64,000 nt of DNA from Streptomyces sp. CC0208 (GTDB lineage: Bacteria > Actinomycetota > Actinomycetes > Streptomycetales > Streptomycetaceae): the NCBI RefSeq assembly GCF_003443735.1, contig NZ_CP031969.1, positions 6,200,001 through 6,264,000 of the forward strand, written 5' to 3'. Both the position numbers and the translations under genes were made by a program. This document shows positions 1 to 8,205 of the stretch, piece by piece (positions within the stretch are counted from its first letter, which is position 1; the number at the start of each line of letters is the position of its first letter). A model generated the notes under the pieces. The model did not search any database. It was not told the origin of the DNA and was given only the letters and a program-made list of their open reading frames with translations.

Positions 1-332
1 CGCCCTGCCGCCTTCGCCCTCCCCAGCAGCCGCACGGCCAGGGAGTCGACCTGGGTACTGCTCCCGGTGGCCCAGGACACGTCGGGGCAGTCCTTCAGGA
101 TCCCGCAGGCGTCGAAGCCGCGGGTGATGGAGTCGCCGACGGCGGCGATCGAGGCCGGGCTGCTGTCCCACGCCGGCGTCGGCTTCGGCGAGGACCTGGG
201 CTTCTGGGTGGGAGCCGCCGAGTCACCGCCCACGGCGTCACAGCCGGCGACGCCCACAAGAGCCGCCGTCAGGACGGCGACGACGGCCCGCGAGCGGTGG
301 CCCTGCTTCCGCATCCGTGGTGTTCCCCTCAT
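1..332 (-). CDS. SGNH/GDSL-family secreted lipoprotein hydrolase (3' partial)
   Basis: Only the N-terminal 110 residues lie in the window; the gene runs off the left edge. The protein opens with a basic stretch and a hydrophobic signal segment ending in a lipobox-like VGVAGC, so it is probably a lipoprotein exposed on the outer face of the membrane. A Ser/Pro/Lys-rich linker follows, then AVGDSITRGFDAC, the block I motif of SGNH hydrolases with the nucleophile serine in GDSIT. The family hydrolyses esters or acyl groups; the substrate cannot be told. ATG 332 and ATG 314 are in frame and both have a purine-rich ribosome site (GAGGA or GGGGAA). The other catalytic blocks are outside the window. 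Confidence 0.8.
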   Translation of the reverse strand, partial: MRGTPRMRKQGHRSRAVVAVLTAALVGVAGCDAVGGDSAAPTQKPRSSPKPTPAWDSSPASIAAVGDSITRGFDACGILKDCPDVSWATGSSTQVDSLAVRLLGRAKAAG

Positions 333-564
333 GAAATGGTGGTCCTCTCATCACAACGCACGGGAGTTCCCGGGGGTCGCGAGGGAACGATCGACACCCG
401 TACTAGCGTCCTGCCGGGTGAATGGCGGGCGTTTCCGGGCACCGGGACCGACGGTACGTCACACTCCTTGCGCCGCCGCACGGTAGCCTCGCCATCAACG
501 TGGCCGGTCGGCATCGCCGCCATGCCGGCCGGCAAGACCTGTCCCGCTCAGCCCGGAGGTCCCG

Positions 565-1059
565 GTGACGACACGTGGAGTTCTGTACGTGCACTCCGCG
601 CCGCGCGCGCTGTGCCCGCACGTCGAGTGGGCCGTCGCCGGGGTGCTCGGCACGCGCGTCAACCTCGACTGGATCCGGCAGCCGGCCGCGCCGGGCACCT
701 GGCGCTCGGAGTTCTCCTGGAAGGGCGAGGTGGGCACGGCGTCCAAGCTCGCCTCCGCCCTCAGAGGCTGGCACCTGCTGCGCTTCGAGGTCACGGCCGA
801 GCCCTGCCCCACCGCGGAGGGCGAACGCTACAGCTGCACGCCGGAACTCGGCATCTTCCACGCCGTCACCGGCATCCACGGCGACATCCTGATCCCGGAG
901 GACCGCCTGCGCGCGGCCCTGACCCGCTCCCAGCGCGGCGAGACGGACCTGGAGGCCGAGCTGGCCAAGCTCCTCGGCAAGCCCTGGGACGACGAGTTGG
1001 AGCCGTTCCGGTACGCGGGCGAGGGCGCCCCGGTCCGCTGGCTGCACCAGGTGGTGTGA
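565..1059 (+). CDS. DUF3145 family protein
   Basis: 164-residue soluble protein of unknown function that matches the actinobacterial DUF3145 family over its whole length. The N-terminus (RGVLYVHSAP.ALCPHVEWA) and the central block around TAEPCPTAEGERYSCTPELG are what I recognise. No signal peptide or membrane segment is visible. The GTG start is supported by a GGAGG at 555-559. The gene stands alone and converges on fabF; the two share the strong hairpin at 1086-1115. Its neighbourhood next to the fatty-acid synthesis genes is, from memory, conserved in Streptomyces, but no functional link is shown here. Confidence 0.85.
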   Translation: MTTRGVLYVHSAPRALCPHVEWAVAGVLGTRVNLDWIRQPAAPGTWRSEFSWKGEVGTASKLASALRGWHLLRFEVTAEPCPTAEGERYSCTPELGIFHAVTGIHGDILIPEDRLRAALTRSQRGETDLEAELAKLLGKPWDDELEPFRYAGEGAPVRWLHQVV

Positions 1060-1085
1060 GTCCGCCTGGACGCGCCGTACACGTG

Positions 1086-1115
1086 AAGGGCCCCCACCGA
1101 CCGGTGGGGGCCCTT
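1086..1115. terminator. Bidirectional terminator hairpin between DUF3145 and fabF
   Basis: A perfect 13-bp inverted repeat (AAGGGCCCCCACC / GGTGGGGGCCCTT) with a 4-nt loop sits between the two convergent genes. The A/T ends on both sides suit termination in either direction. Confidence 0.8.
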
Positions 1116-1135
1116 CCGTTGCGTACAGACGGTTC

Positions 1136-2416
1136 TCAGACCGTACGGAACGCCAGTACGACATTGTGCCCGCCGAACCCGAACGAGTCGTTCAGCGCGG
1201 CGATACGGCCCTCCACGGGCAGCTTGCGCGCCTCGCCGCGGACGACGTCGGCGTTGGCCTCCGCCTCCGGGTCGAGGTTCTCGACGTTGATGGTCGGCGG
1301 AGCCACCCGGTGGTAGAGGGCGAGGACGGTCGCGACCGTCTCCACGCCGCCCGCGCCACCGAGCAGGTGACCGGTCATCGACTTGGTGGCGGACACCGCG
1401 ATGTGGTCGGCGTCGTCGCCGAACACCTTGCGCAGCGCCTTGAGCTCGGCGATGTCACCGGCCGGGGTCGACGTGGCGTGCGCGTTGACGTGCACGATCT
1501 CCGCCGGGTTCAGGTCGGTGTTGTCGAGCAGGTGCTGCAGGGCGTGCGAGATGCCGCGGCCCTCGGGCTCCGGCTGCACGATGTCGTGCGCGTCGGCGGA
1601 GATGCCCTGCCCGACGGCCTCGGCGTACACCCGCGCACCGCGCTTGGCGGCGTGCTCGGCGGACTCCAGGACGACGACACCGGCACCCTCGCCGAGGACG
1701 AAGCCGTCACGAGCCACGTCGTAGGGACGCGAGGCACCCTCGGGGTTCTCGTTGTTCTTGGACATCGCCATCATGTTGCCGAACGCGGCGATGGGCAGCG
1801 GGTGGATCGCCGCCTCGGTGCCACCGGCGACGACGACGTCGGCGCGGCCGGTACGGATCATCTCGATGGCGTAGCCGATGGCCTCGGCGCCCGACGCGCA
1901 GGCGGAGACCGGGGTGTGCACACCCGCGCGGGCGCCGACGAGCAGACCCACGTTGGCGGACGGGCCGTTGGGCATCAGCATGGGCACGGTGTGCGGGGAG
2001 ACGCGGCGAACGCCCTTCTCCTTGAGCACGTCGTACTGGTCGAGGAGGGTCGTCACGCCACCGATGCCGGAGGCGATGACGGCGCCGAGACGGTCGGGGT
2101 CGATCTCGCCGACCGAGCCGTCCTCACCGGCCTTGCCCTCGAAACCGGCGTCGGCCCAGGCCTCCTTGGCCGCGATCAGCGCGAACTGCGCCGAGCGGTC
2201 CAGGCGGCGGGCCTGCGGACGGGGAATCACCTCGGTCGGCTCCACCGCGATCTGCGCGGCGATGCGGACCGCCTGGTCGGCGGCCCACTCCTGCTCCAGG
2301 GGCTTGACGCCGGACTTGCCGGCGACGAGGCCCTCCCAGGTAGAGGCTGCGTCGCCACCCAGCGGTGTGGTTGCGCCGATACCGGTGACGACCACGGTGC
2401 GATTGGTCGGGCTCAC
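1136..2416 (-). CDS. fabF: Beta-ketoacyl-ACP synthase II
   Basis: 426-residue condensing enzyme that extends acyl-ACP with malonyl-ACP in type II fatty-acid synthesis. The Cys-His-His triad is visible: C173 in VSACASGAEA, H313 in NAHATSTPAGD and H350 in SMTGHLLGGAGG, with the glycine-rich GFGGHN near the C-terminus. I place the start at GTG 2416 (VSPTNRTVVVTGIG), preceded by GGAGA; the open frame continues upstream but there overlaps acpP and has no family similarity. It is last in the fabD-fabH-acpP-fabF operon, 85 bp after acpP, and ends at the shared hairpin. Length and motifs are normal. Confidence 0.97.
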   Translation of the reverse strand: MSPTNRTVVVTGIGATTPLGGDAASTWEGLVAGKSGVKPLEQEWAADQAVRIAAQIAVEPTEVIPRPQARRLDRSAQFALIAAKEAWADAGFEGKAGEDGSVGEIDPDRLGAVIASGIGGVTTLLDQYDVLKEKGVRRVSPHTVPMLMPNGPSANVGLLVGARAGVHTPVSACASGAEAIGYAIEMIRTGRADVVVAGGTEAAIHPLPIAAFGNMMAMSKNNENPEGASRPYDVARDGFVLGEGAGVVVLESAEHAAKRGARVYAEAVGQGISADAHDIVQPEPEGRGISHALQHLLDNTDLNPAEIVHVNAHATSTPAGDIAELKALRKVFGDDADHIAVSATKSMTGHLLGGAGGVETVATVLALYHRVAPPTINVENLDPEAEANADVVRGEARKLPVEGRIAALNDSFGFGGHNVVLAFRTV

Positions 2417-2501
2417 GGGAAATCTTTCTCCAACGGTACGAGGATTAAGCGGCGCCACCGCCGGGTGGCGGGGCCGGTCAGCGTCCGACCCAAGCAGTGG
2501 C

Positions 2502-2750
2502 TCAGGCCTGGTGCTTGAGGATGTAGTCGGTGGCGTCGCCGACCGTCTTGAGGTTCTTGACGTCGTCGTCCGGGATCTTGACGTCGAAGCGCTCTTCGGC
2601 GGCGACGACGACCTCGACCATGGACAGCGAGTCGACGTCCAGGTCGTCGGTGAAGGACTTGTCCAGCTGGACGTCCTCAACCGGGATGCCGGCGATCTCG
2701 TTCACGATGTCGGCAAGACCGGCGACGATCTCTTCCTGAGTGGCGGCCAT
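2502..2750 (-). CDS. acpP: Acyl carrier protein of fatty-acid synthesis
   Basis: 82-residue acidic carrier protein. The phosphopantetheine attachment serine is S41 in the classic DVDSLSMVE motif, and the length is typical. It carries growing acyl chains between FabD, FabH and FabF, which are encoded on either side. An AAGGAG lies 7 nt before the ATG. The 78-bp gap to fabH and 85-bp gap to fabF are larger than the other spacings in the operon, which would leave room for extra translation signals for this abundant protein. Confidence 0.98.
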   Translation of the reverse strand: MAATQEEIVAGLADIVNEIAGIPVEDVQLDKSFTDDLDVDSLSMVEVVVAAEERFDVKIPDDDVKNLKTVGDATDYILKHQA

Positions 2751-2828
2751 GGTGGCGCTCCTTCGTTTTCTTGATCAGAGGGTTGGCAGTGCTTCCCGTC
2801 CCGGACCGGTCGGTCCGGCACGGAGTGC

Positions 2829-3824
2829 CTAGGGGAGGGTAACGACAGTGGCGGCGTAGACGAGACCCGCCCCGAATCCGATGACGAGCGCGGTGTCGCC
2901 GCTCTTCGCCTCACCGGTCGCCAGAAGCCGCTCCATAGCGAGCGGAATCGAGGCGGCCGAGGTGTTGCCGGTGGTGCGCACGTCACGCGCGACCGTGACG
3001 TGCTCCGGCAGCTTCAGCGTCTTCACCATCGAGTCGATGATCCGCTCGTTGGCCTGGTGCGGAATGAAGACGTCCAGGTCGCTCGGGGTGATCCCGGCCG
3101 CGTCCAGCGCCTGCTGGGCGACCTTCGCCATCTCGAACACGGCCCAGCGGAACACCGCCTGGCCCTCCTGGGTGATCGCGGGGAACTTGCCCGTGGAGTC
3201 GTACTCGGTCCACGCCACGGTCTGCTTGATCGTCTCGGACTTGTCGCCCTCGGAGCCCCAGACCGTGGGGCCGATCGCCGGTTCCGCGGACGGACCGACC
3301 ACGACCGCGCCGGCACCGTCGCCGAACAGGAAGGCCGTGGCGCGGTCCTCCAGGTCGGTGAGGTCGGACAGCCGCTCCACGCCGATGACAAGTACGTACT
3401 CCGCCGAGCCCTCGACGATCATGCCCTTGGCGAGGGTGAGGCCGTAGCCGAAGCCCGCGCAGCCCGCCGAGATGTCGAAGGCGGCGGCCTTGTTCGTGCC
3501 CAGCTTGTCGGCGATCTCCGTCGCCACCGCCGGGGTCTGCTTGAAGTGCGAGACCGTCGAGACGATCACGCCGCCGATCTGCTCGGCGGAGATCCCGGCG
3601 TCGGCGATCGCCTTGCCGGACGCCTCGATCGACATCGCGGCGACGGTCTCCTCGTCGTTCGCCCAGTGGCGGGTCTGGATGCCGGAGCGCGAGCGGATCC
3701 ACTCGTCGGAGGAGTCGATCGTCTCGAGGATCACCTCGTTCGGCACGACCCGGGTCGGACGGTAGCCGCCGACACCGAGGATGCGCGCGTACGGAGCGCC
3801 CTTGCTGGGCTTGATCTTCGACAT
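2829..3824 (-). CDS. fabH: Beta-ketoacyl-ACP synthase III
   Basis: 331-residue initiator condensing enzyme that joins a starter acyl-CoA to malonyl-ACP. The Cys-His-Asn triad is C122 (ISAGCAGFGYG), H256 (FIPHQANERI) and N287 (TTGNTSAAS). I chose ATG 3824 because it has AAGGAG nine nucleotides upstream and lies just after the fabD stop (3841); the in-frame start eight codons earlier would overlap fabD. In Streptomyces FabH starter preference helps set the proportion of branched fatty acids; this is family knowledge, not visible here. Confidence 0.97.
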   Translation of the reverse strand: MSKIKPSKGAPYARILGVGGYRPTRVVPNEVILETIDSSDEWIRSRSGIQTRHWANDEETVAAMSIEASGKAIADAGISAEQIGGVIVSTVSHFKQTPAVATEIADKLGTNKAAAFDISAGCAGFGYGLTLAKGMIVEGSAEYVLVIGVERLSDLTDLEDRATAFLFGDGAGAVVVGPSAEPAIGPTVWGSEGDKSETIKQTVAWTEYDSTGKFPAITQEGQAVFRWAVFEMAKVAQQALDAAGITPSDLDVFIPHQANERIIDSMVKTLKLPEHVTVARDVRTTGNTSAASIPLAMERLLATGEAKSGDTALVIGFGAGLVYAATVVTLP

Positions 3825-3840
3825 GCTCTCGTGCTCCTTC

Positions 3841-4770
3841 TCAGGCACTGTGCTCGGCGATGAGCTCGCGAGCAGCGTCGAGGTCGTCGGGTGTCTTCAG
3901 GGCCAGCGTCCTGACGCCGGGCAGTGCGCGCTTGGCGAGGCCGACCAGCGTGCCGCCGGGGCAGACCTCGATCAACGCGGTGGCGCCGAGCTCCTTGAAG
4001 GTCTCCATGCACAGGTCCCAGCGGACCGGGTTGGCGACCTGGCCGACCAGCCGCTCCAGCACCTCGGCGCCGGTGCCGACGGTCTGCCCGTCCTTGTTCG
4101 AGACGTACGGGACCGTCGGGTCGGCCGGTGTCAGGTCGGCGGCGGCCTTGGCCAGCGCGTCGACCGCGGGGGCCATGTGGTGCGTGTGGAAGGCGCCGGC
4201 GACCTTCAGCGGGACGACCTTGCGGACGCCCTCGGGCTTGTCCTCGTTCAGGACGGCGAGCTGCTCCAGCGTGCCCGCGGCGACGATCTGCCCGGCGCCG
4301 TTGACGTTCGCCGGGGTCAGACCCAGCTTCTCCAGGTGCGCGACGGAGACGTCGTGGTCGCCGCCGAGCAGCGCCGACATGCCGGTCTCGGTGATCGCGG
4401 CGGCGTCGGCCATGGCCAGGCCCCGCTTGCGTACGAGGGTGAGGGCGGCGGCGTCGCCCAGCACGCCCGCGAAGACCGCGGCGGTGATCTCACCGACGCT
4501 GTGCCCGGCGACGGCGCCCGGGGCGATCGTGGCCGTGTCACCGAGTGCCGAGGCGGACAGGATCCCGGCGGCGACCAGCAGCGGCTGGGCCACCGAGGTG
4601 TCGCGGATGGCGTCCGCGTCGGCCTGTGTGCCGTAGTGGGCGAGGTCCAGTCCGATGGCGTCGGACCACGCGGCGACGCGGTCCGCGGCACCGGGGAGTT
4701 CGAGCCAGGGGGTCAGGAAGCCGGGCGTCTGGGCGCCCTGGCCGGGAGCGACGAGTACGAGCACTCTCAC
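3841..4770 (-). CDS. fabD: Malonyl-CoA:ACP malonyltransferase
   Basis: 309-residue acyltransferase that loads malonyl groups onto AcpP. The nucleophile is S91 in GHSVGE and the partner histidine is H195 in AGAFHTHHM; the N-terminal VAPGQGAQ is the first conserved block. It is the first structural gene of the operon. GTG 4770 or GTG 4764 could be the start; an AAGAGAG stretch serves either. The candidate FasR operator lies 61-81 bp upstream, between this gene and fasR. Confidence 0.97.
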   Translation of the reverse strand: MRVLVLVAPGQGAQTPGFLTPWLELPGAADRVAAWSDAIGLDLAHYGTQADADAIRDTSVAQPLLVAAGILSASALGDTATIAPGAVAGHSVGEITAAVFAGVLGDAAALTLVRKRGLAMADAAAITETGMSALLGGDHDVSVAHLEKLGLTPANVNGAGQIVAAGTLEQLAVLNEDKPEGVRKVVPLKVAGAFHTHHMAPAVDALAKAAADLTPADPTVPYVSNKDGQTVGTGAEVLERLVGQVANPVRWDLCMETFKELGATALIEVCPGGTLVGLAKRALPGVRTLALKTPDDLDAARELIAEHSA

Positions 4771-4830
4771 ACTCTCTCTTGAGGGCGGCCCAAGCCGCCC
4801 GTGGGGACAAGGACGAAGAACAGGTAGGGG

Positions 4831-4851
4831 TTTTGTGGGCCCCCGACAAAA
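4831..4851. promoter_or_regulatory. Candidate FasR operator upstream of fabD
   Basis: An inverted repeat TTTTGT-N9-ACAAAA lies in the 83-bp gap between fasR and fabD. It is the only A/T-rich symmetric element in the gap. FasR of Streptomyces is known to activate the fabDHPF promoter, so this is the natural candidate site; the assignment is inferred from position and symmetry. Confidence 0.55.
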
Positions 4852-4853
4852 GC

Positions 4854-6059
4854 CTAGGGCTGGAGATCCCCGTCGGCCAGACGCCCCAGGATGAGCGCGA
4901 TCCGCAGGGTGAACGCCGAACGTACATCGGAGGGCGACCAGCCGGTGACGTCAGTCACACGTCGAAGCCGGTAGCGCACGGTGTTGGGATGCACGAAGAG
5001 CATCCTGGCCGCGCCCTCCAGACTGGACGCCTGTTCGAGGTAGACCGAGAGCGTCTCCAGGAGCGCGGAACCGGCCTCCTCGAGTGGTCTGTAGATCTCC
5101 TCCACCAACTGCTCGCGCGCACGGGGATCACCGGCCATCGCGCGTTCCGGAAGCAGGTCGTCCGCCAGCACCGGGCGCGGGGCGTCCTGCCAGGCGGAGC
5201 ACGCCTTGAGCCCGGCGGCGGCCGCCTGCGCGGAGCGGGTCGCGGCGAGCAGATCGGGTACCACGGGCCCGGCGACCACGGGTCCGGCCGCATAGGGCCC
5301 GATCAGCGACTTGGCCACGGCGAGCGGGTTGTCGCTGCCGCCCGCGATCACGACGAGCCGGGCCCCGAGCACCCCGGTCAGCACCTGGAGCTTGGCGTGC
5401 CGGGCGGCCCGCCGGATGGCCTCGACGGTCAGCTCGGAGTCGCCCTCGGGGGCGGGGCCGAGCACGACACAGACATGCTCGGGCGCGTTCCATCCGAGAG
5501 CCGCCGCCCTGCTCACGGCCCCTTCGTCGGCCTCCCCGCTGAGCACCGCGTTCACCACGAGCGACTCCAGCCGGGCGTCCCAGGCACCGCGTGCCTCGGC
5601 GGCCTGGGCGTAGACCTGCGCGGTGGCGAAGGCGATCTCACGGGCGTACACGAGCAGGGCCTCACGCAGCACGGACTCGTCACCGGGGGCCGCGACCTCG
5701 TCGATCGCGCTCTCCATGACCTCGATGGTGGTGCGCACCATCTCCACGGTCTGCCGCAGCGTGATGGCCCGGGTCAGCTCACGGGGAGCGGTCCCGAACA
5801 CGTCGGTGGAGATGGCCTGCGGGGCGTCCGGACGCCGGAACCACTCGGTGAAGGCCGCGATTCCGGCCTGGGCGACCAGCCCGATCCAGGAACGGTTCTC
5901 CGGGGGCATCGCCCGGTACCACGGCAGCGTCTCGTCCATGCGCGTGATGGCCTGCTGGGCGAGGGACCCGGACGACTTCTCCAGCCGCCTCAGGGTCGCG
6001 GCATGAGCGTGGGGACCGCGTGCGGCGGGGTCGGACTTGCGGTGTTCGGGTTCGGGCAC
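4854..6059 (-). CDS. fasR: PucR-type transcriptional activator of fatty-acid synthesis
   Basis: 401-residue regulator placed directly upstream of the fabD operon in the same orientation, as in other Streptomyces. The C-terminal PucR-type helix-turn-helix is clear at about residues 347-373 (LEGAARMLFVHPNTVRYRLRRV). The central part resembles the GGDEF-like domain seen in PucR/CdaR regulators. FasR is described in S. coelicolor as an activator of fabD-fabH-acpP-fabF; identification here rests on the domain and the synteny. The GTG start at 6059 has only a weak ribosome site. Confidence 0.9.
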   Translation of the reverse strand: MPEPEHRKSDPAARGPHAHAATLRRLEKSSGSLAQQAITRMDETLPWYRAMPPENRSWIGLVAQAGIAAFTEWFRRPDAPQAISTDVFGTAPRELTRAITLRQTVEMVRTTIEVMESAIDEVAAPGDESVLREALLVYAREIAFATAQVYAQAAEARGAWDARLESLVVNAVLSGEADEGAVSRAAALGWNAPEHVCVVLGPAPEGDSELTVEAIRRAARHAKLQVLTGVLGARLVVIAGGSDNPLAVAKSLIGPYAAGPVVAGPVVPDLLAATRSAQAAAAGLKACSAWQDAPRPVLADDLLPERAMAGDPRAREQLVEEIYRPLEEAGSALLETLSVYLEQASSLEGAARMLFVHPNTVRYRLRRVTDVTGWSPSDVRSAFTLRIALILGRLADGDLQP

Positions 6060-6152
6060 GGGGACAAGACTGCCTTATCCGGACGTCAGTGCGCGCCGCC
6101 GGGTACCGCCCGAGACCCCACCGGCGGCCCGCCCTGGCACTACCGTGGTCCC

Positions 6153-6806
6153 GTGACGGACGTACGGCGCGCCGCGGAGCGCTACCCAGGCGGGGACCCC
6201 GGGACCGGAATCGAGTCGTGGCACGCCTTCTCGTTCGGGCCGCACTACGACCCCGACAACCTCCGGTTCGGCGCGCTGATCGCCTGCAACGAGGAGCGGC
6301 TGCTGCCCGGGGCCGGGTTCGACGAACATCCGCACAGCCACACCGAGATCGTGACGTGGGTGGTCGAGGGAGAGCTGACGCACCGGGACTCCACCGGGCA
6401 CGAGACCGTCGTACGGCCCGGTGACGTCCAGCGGCTGCGCGCCGCGGCGGGCGTCCGGCACGTGGAGCGCAACGACGCCGAGACCCCCCTGACCTTCGTG
6501 CAGACCTGGCTGGCGCCCCTGGAGCCCGGCGGCGAGCCGGCGTACGAGATCGTCCGCGGGATCGCCGACTCGACGCCGTACGCGATCCCGGAGGCGGGCG
6601 CGATGCTCCACCTACGGCGGCTCGGTGCGGGGGAGCGGACGGCGGTGCCGGACGGGCGCCACCTGTACGTCCATGTCGTGCGGGGCGAAGTGCGGCTGGA
6701 CGGCGAGGAGTTGGGAGCCGGTGACGCGGCCCGGGTCACCGAGGCCAAGGAACTGGACGTGGTGGCGGTGACGCCGGCCGAACTGCTGGTGTGGGAGATG
6801 TCCTAG
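6153..6806 (+). CDS. Pirin family bicupin protein
   Basis: 217-residue cupin protein of the pirin/YhhW type. The metal-binding block is visible as FDEHPHSHTEIVTWVVEGELTH, with the His-x-His and downstream Glu and His expected for the N-terminal cupin; the second cupin (from about residue 145) is degenerate, as usual. Such proteins bind iron or another metal, and some oxidise quercetin; a physiological role cannot be deduced. GTG 6153 is the only start that fits the family N-terminus. It is divergent from fasR and its last four bases overlap the end of the next gene, which converges on it. Confidence 0.85.
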   Translation: MTDVRRAAERYPGGDPGTGIESWHAFSFGPHYDPDNLRFGALIACNEERLLPGAGFDEHPHSHTEIVTWVVEGELTHRDSTGHETVVRPGDVQRLRAAAGVRHVERNDAETPLTFVQTWLAPLEPGGEPAYEIVRGIADSTPYAIPEAGAMLHLRRLGAGERTAVPDGRHLYVHVVRGEVRLDGEELGAGDAARVTEAKELDVVAVTPAELLVWEMS

Positions 6807-7618
6807 AGCTCGGCCAGGACGGCGTCGGTGAACACCGGCCACGCCTCGACCGCCCACGGCCCGAACGCGCGGTCCGTCAGCGCCACGCAGGCCGCCCCCG
6901 CGTCCGGGTCGATCCACAGGAACGTGCCGGACTGGCCGAAGTGCCCGAAGGTGCGAGGGGACGAGGAACTCCCCGTCCAGTGCGGGGACTTGCCGTCGCG
7001 GATGTCGAAGCCGAGGCCCCAGTCGTTGGGATTCTGGTGGCCGTAGCCGGGCAGCACGCCCTTCGTGCCCGGGAACTGGACCGTCATCGCCTCCGCGACC
7101 GTACGCGGATCCAGCAGCCTCGGCGCCTGCACCTCCGCCGCGAACCGGAGAAGATCCTCCACCGTCGACACGCCGTCCTTCGCGGGGGAGCCCTCCAGGG
7201 ACGTCGACGTCATGCCCAGCGGCTCCAGGACCGCCTGCCGCAGATACTCCGCGAACGGGATGTCCGTCGCCTTGGCGACATGGTCGCCGAGCTGTTCGAA
7301 GCCCGCGTTCGAGTACAGCCGCCGCTCCCCGGGGGCAGCCGTCACCCGGTGCTCGTCGAAGGCCAGCCCCGAGGTGTGCGCGAGCAGGTGCCGCACTGTC
7401 GACCCGCTCGGCCCGGCCGGCTCGTCGAGCTCGACCGCCCCCTCCTCGTACGCGACGAGGACGGCGTACGCGGCGAGCGGCTTGGTGACCGAGGCCAGCG
7501 GGAAGCGGTGACCGGCCGGACCGTGGGTGCCGAGGACCGTACCGTCGGCCCGGACCACCCCCGCCGCAGCGGTGGGAACCGGCCAGTTCTCGATCAACGC
7601 GAGGCTCTGCAAGGACAT
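6803..7618 (-). CDS. Beta-lactamase-fold serine hydrolase (class C / DD-peptidase-like)
   Basis: 271-residue penicillin-recognising-fold hydrolase without a visible signal peptide, so probably cytoplasmic. The three active-site boxes are present: S43-V-T-K46, Y102-S-N104 and a C-terminal HFGQSG block in place of the KTG box. The family contains esterases, peptidases and true beta-lactamases; a cytoplasmic location favours an esterase or peptidase role. The start at ATG 7618 leaves the SxxK motif at a normal distance. It is shorter than secreted class C lactamases. Confidence 0.8.
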   Translation of the reverse strand: MSLQSLALIENWPVPTAAAGVVRADGTVLGTHGPAGHRFPLASVTKPLAAYAVLVAYEEGAVELDEPAGPSGSTVRHLLAHTSGLAFDEHRVTAAPGERRLYSNAGFEQLGDHVAKATDIPFAEYLRQAVLEPLGMTSTSLEGSPAKDGVSTVEDLLRFAAEVQAPRLLDPRTVAEAMTVQFPGTKGVLPGYGHQNPNDWGLGFDIRDGKSPHWTGSSSSPRTFGHFGQSGTFLWIDPDAGAACVALTDRAFGPWAVEAWPVFTDAVLAEL

Positions 7619-7637
7619 GCCGTCGAGCGTAAGCGGC

Positions 7638-8108
7638 TCAGAGCTTCAGAATCATCGTGGGGTCCGGTTTGTGGACGAAGCCGAGCGAGACGTAGAGCGG
7701 CTCGGCCTCCGGGGAGGCGGTCAGCATGACCTGGCCGGCGCCCCGCTCGCGGAACCACGCCAGCAGTTCGTCCATGCACGCGCGCGCGTACCCGCGCCGG
7801 CGGGCCTCGGGGTCGGTGGCGACACTGAAGACGTACCCGGCCAGCCCGTGCGGATTGCCCGCCTTGCCGATCCGGTAGTCGACCGTCCCGGCCACCAGCG
7901 CGCCCAGCGCCCCCGGCCGGTCCGGGTGGTCCACGACGAAGGCGGCGAAGTCCCCTTCGGCCTCGCGCAGCTTCCTCCGCAGCGACGGCAGCGCCTCGGT
8001 GTGCCACGCTGTGGAGGCGTCCCCGCCGGGCAGGGCGTCGATCATCACCTGGCGCAGACGCAGCACTTCCTCGGCGTCCTCGGGCGTGGCACGGCGTACG
8101 AGACTCAT
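7638..8108 (-). CDS. GNAT family N-acetyltransferase
   Basis: 156-residue acetyltransferase. The acetyl-CoA binding loop is the RRRGYAR segment after the beta-4 strand GYVFSVATDPEA, and the C-terminal part (AEPLYVSLGF) is the typical end of the fold. I start it at ATG 8108 (MSLVRRATPED); upstream in-frame codons run into the promoter of the divergent merR-type gene. It lies 19 bp upstream of the serine hydrolase in the same direction, so the two may be cotranscribed. The substrate is unknown. Confidence 0.8.
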   Translation of the reverse strand: MSLVRRATPEDAEEVLRLRQVMIDALPGGDASTAWHTEALPSLRRKLREAEGDFAAFVVDHPDRPGALGALVAGTVDYRIGKAGNPHGLAGYVFSVATDPEARRRGYARACMDELLAWFRERGAGQVMLTASPEAEPLYVSLGFVHKPDPTMILKL

Positions 8109-8167
8109 GGCCCGCACGCTAGCGACCGAGGCTGTGGCGCGTCCTGCCGATTTCTTACCGGTCCCCC

Positions 8168-8198
8168 TTGCTTGGAGTGCACTCCAAGGCCATAGCGT
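8168..8198 (+). promoter_or_regulatory. MerR-type promoter with 18-bp perfect palindrome
   Basis: The perfect palindrome CTTGGAGTGCACTCCAAG occupies 8171-8188. It fills the spacer between a plausible -35 (TTGCTT, 8168-8173) and -10 (TAGCGT, 8193-8198), giving the 19-bp spacing characteristic of MerR-controlled promoters. A transcript starting about 7 nt after the -10 would begin at or next to the ATG at 8206. Confidence 0.75.
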
Positions 8199-8205
8199 TG
8201 AGGTC

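Noticed and set aside
1166..2518. 450-codon open frame on the plus strand antisense to fabF
   Set aside because: It is the codon-bias shadow of fabF: biased composition, no ribosome site and no family similarity, while the minus strand has full FabF motifs.
6803..7618. True secreted beta-lactamase
   Set aside because: The SxxK and YxN motifs are present, but there is no signal peptide and the third box is HFGQSG; a cytoplasmic esterase or peptidase is more likely.
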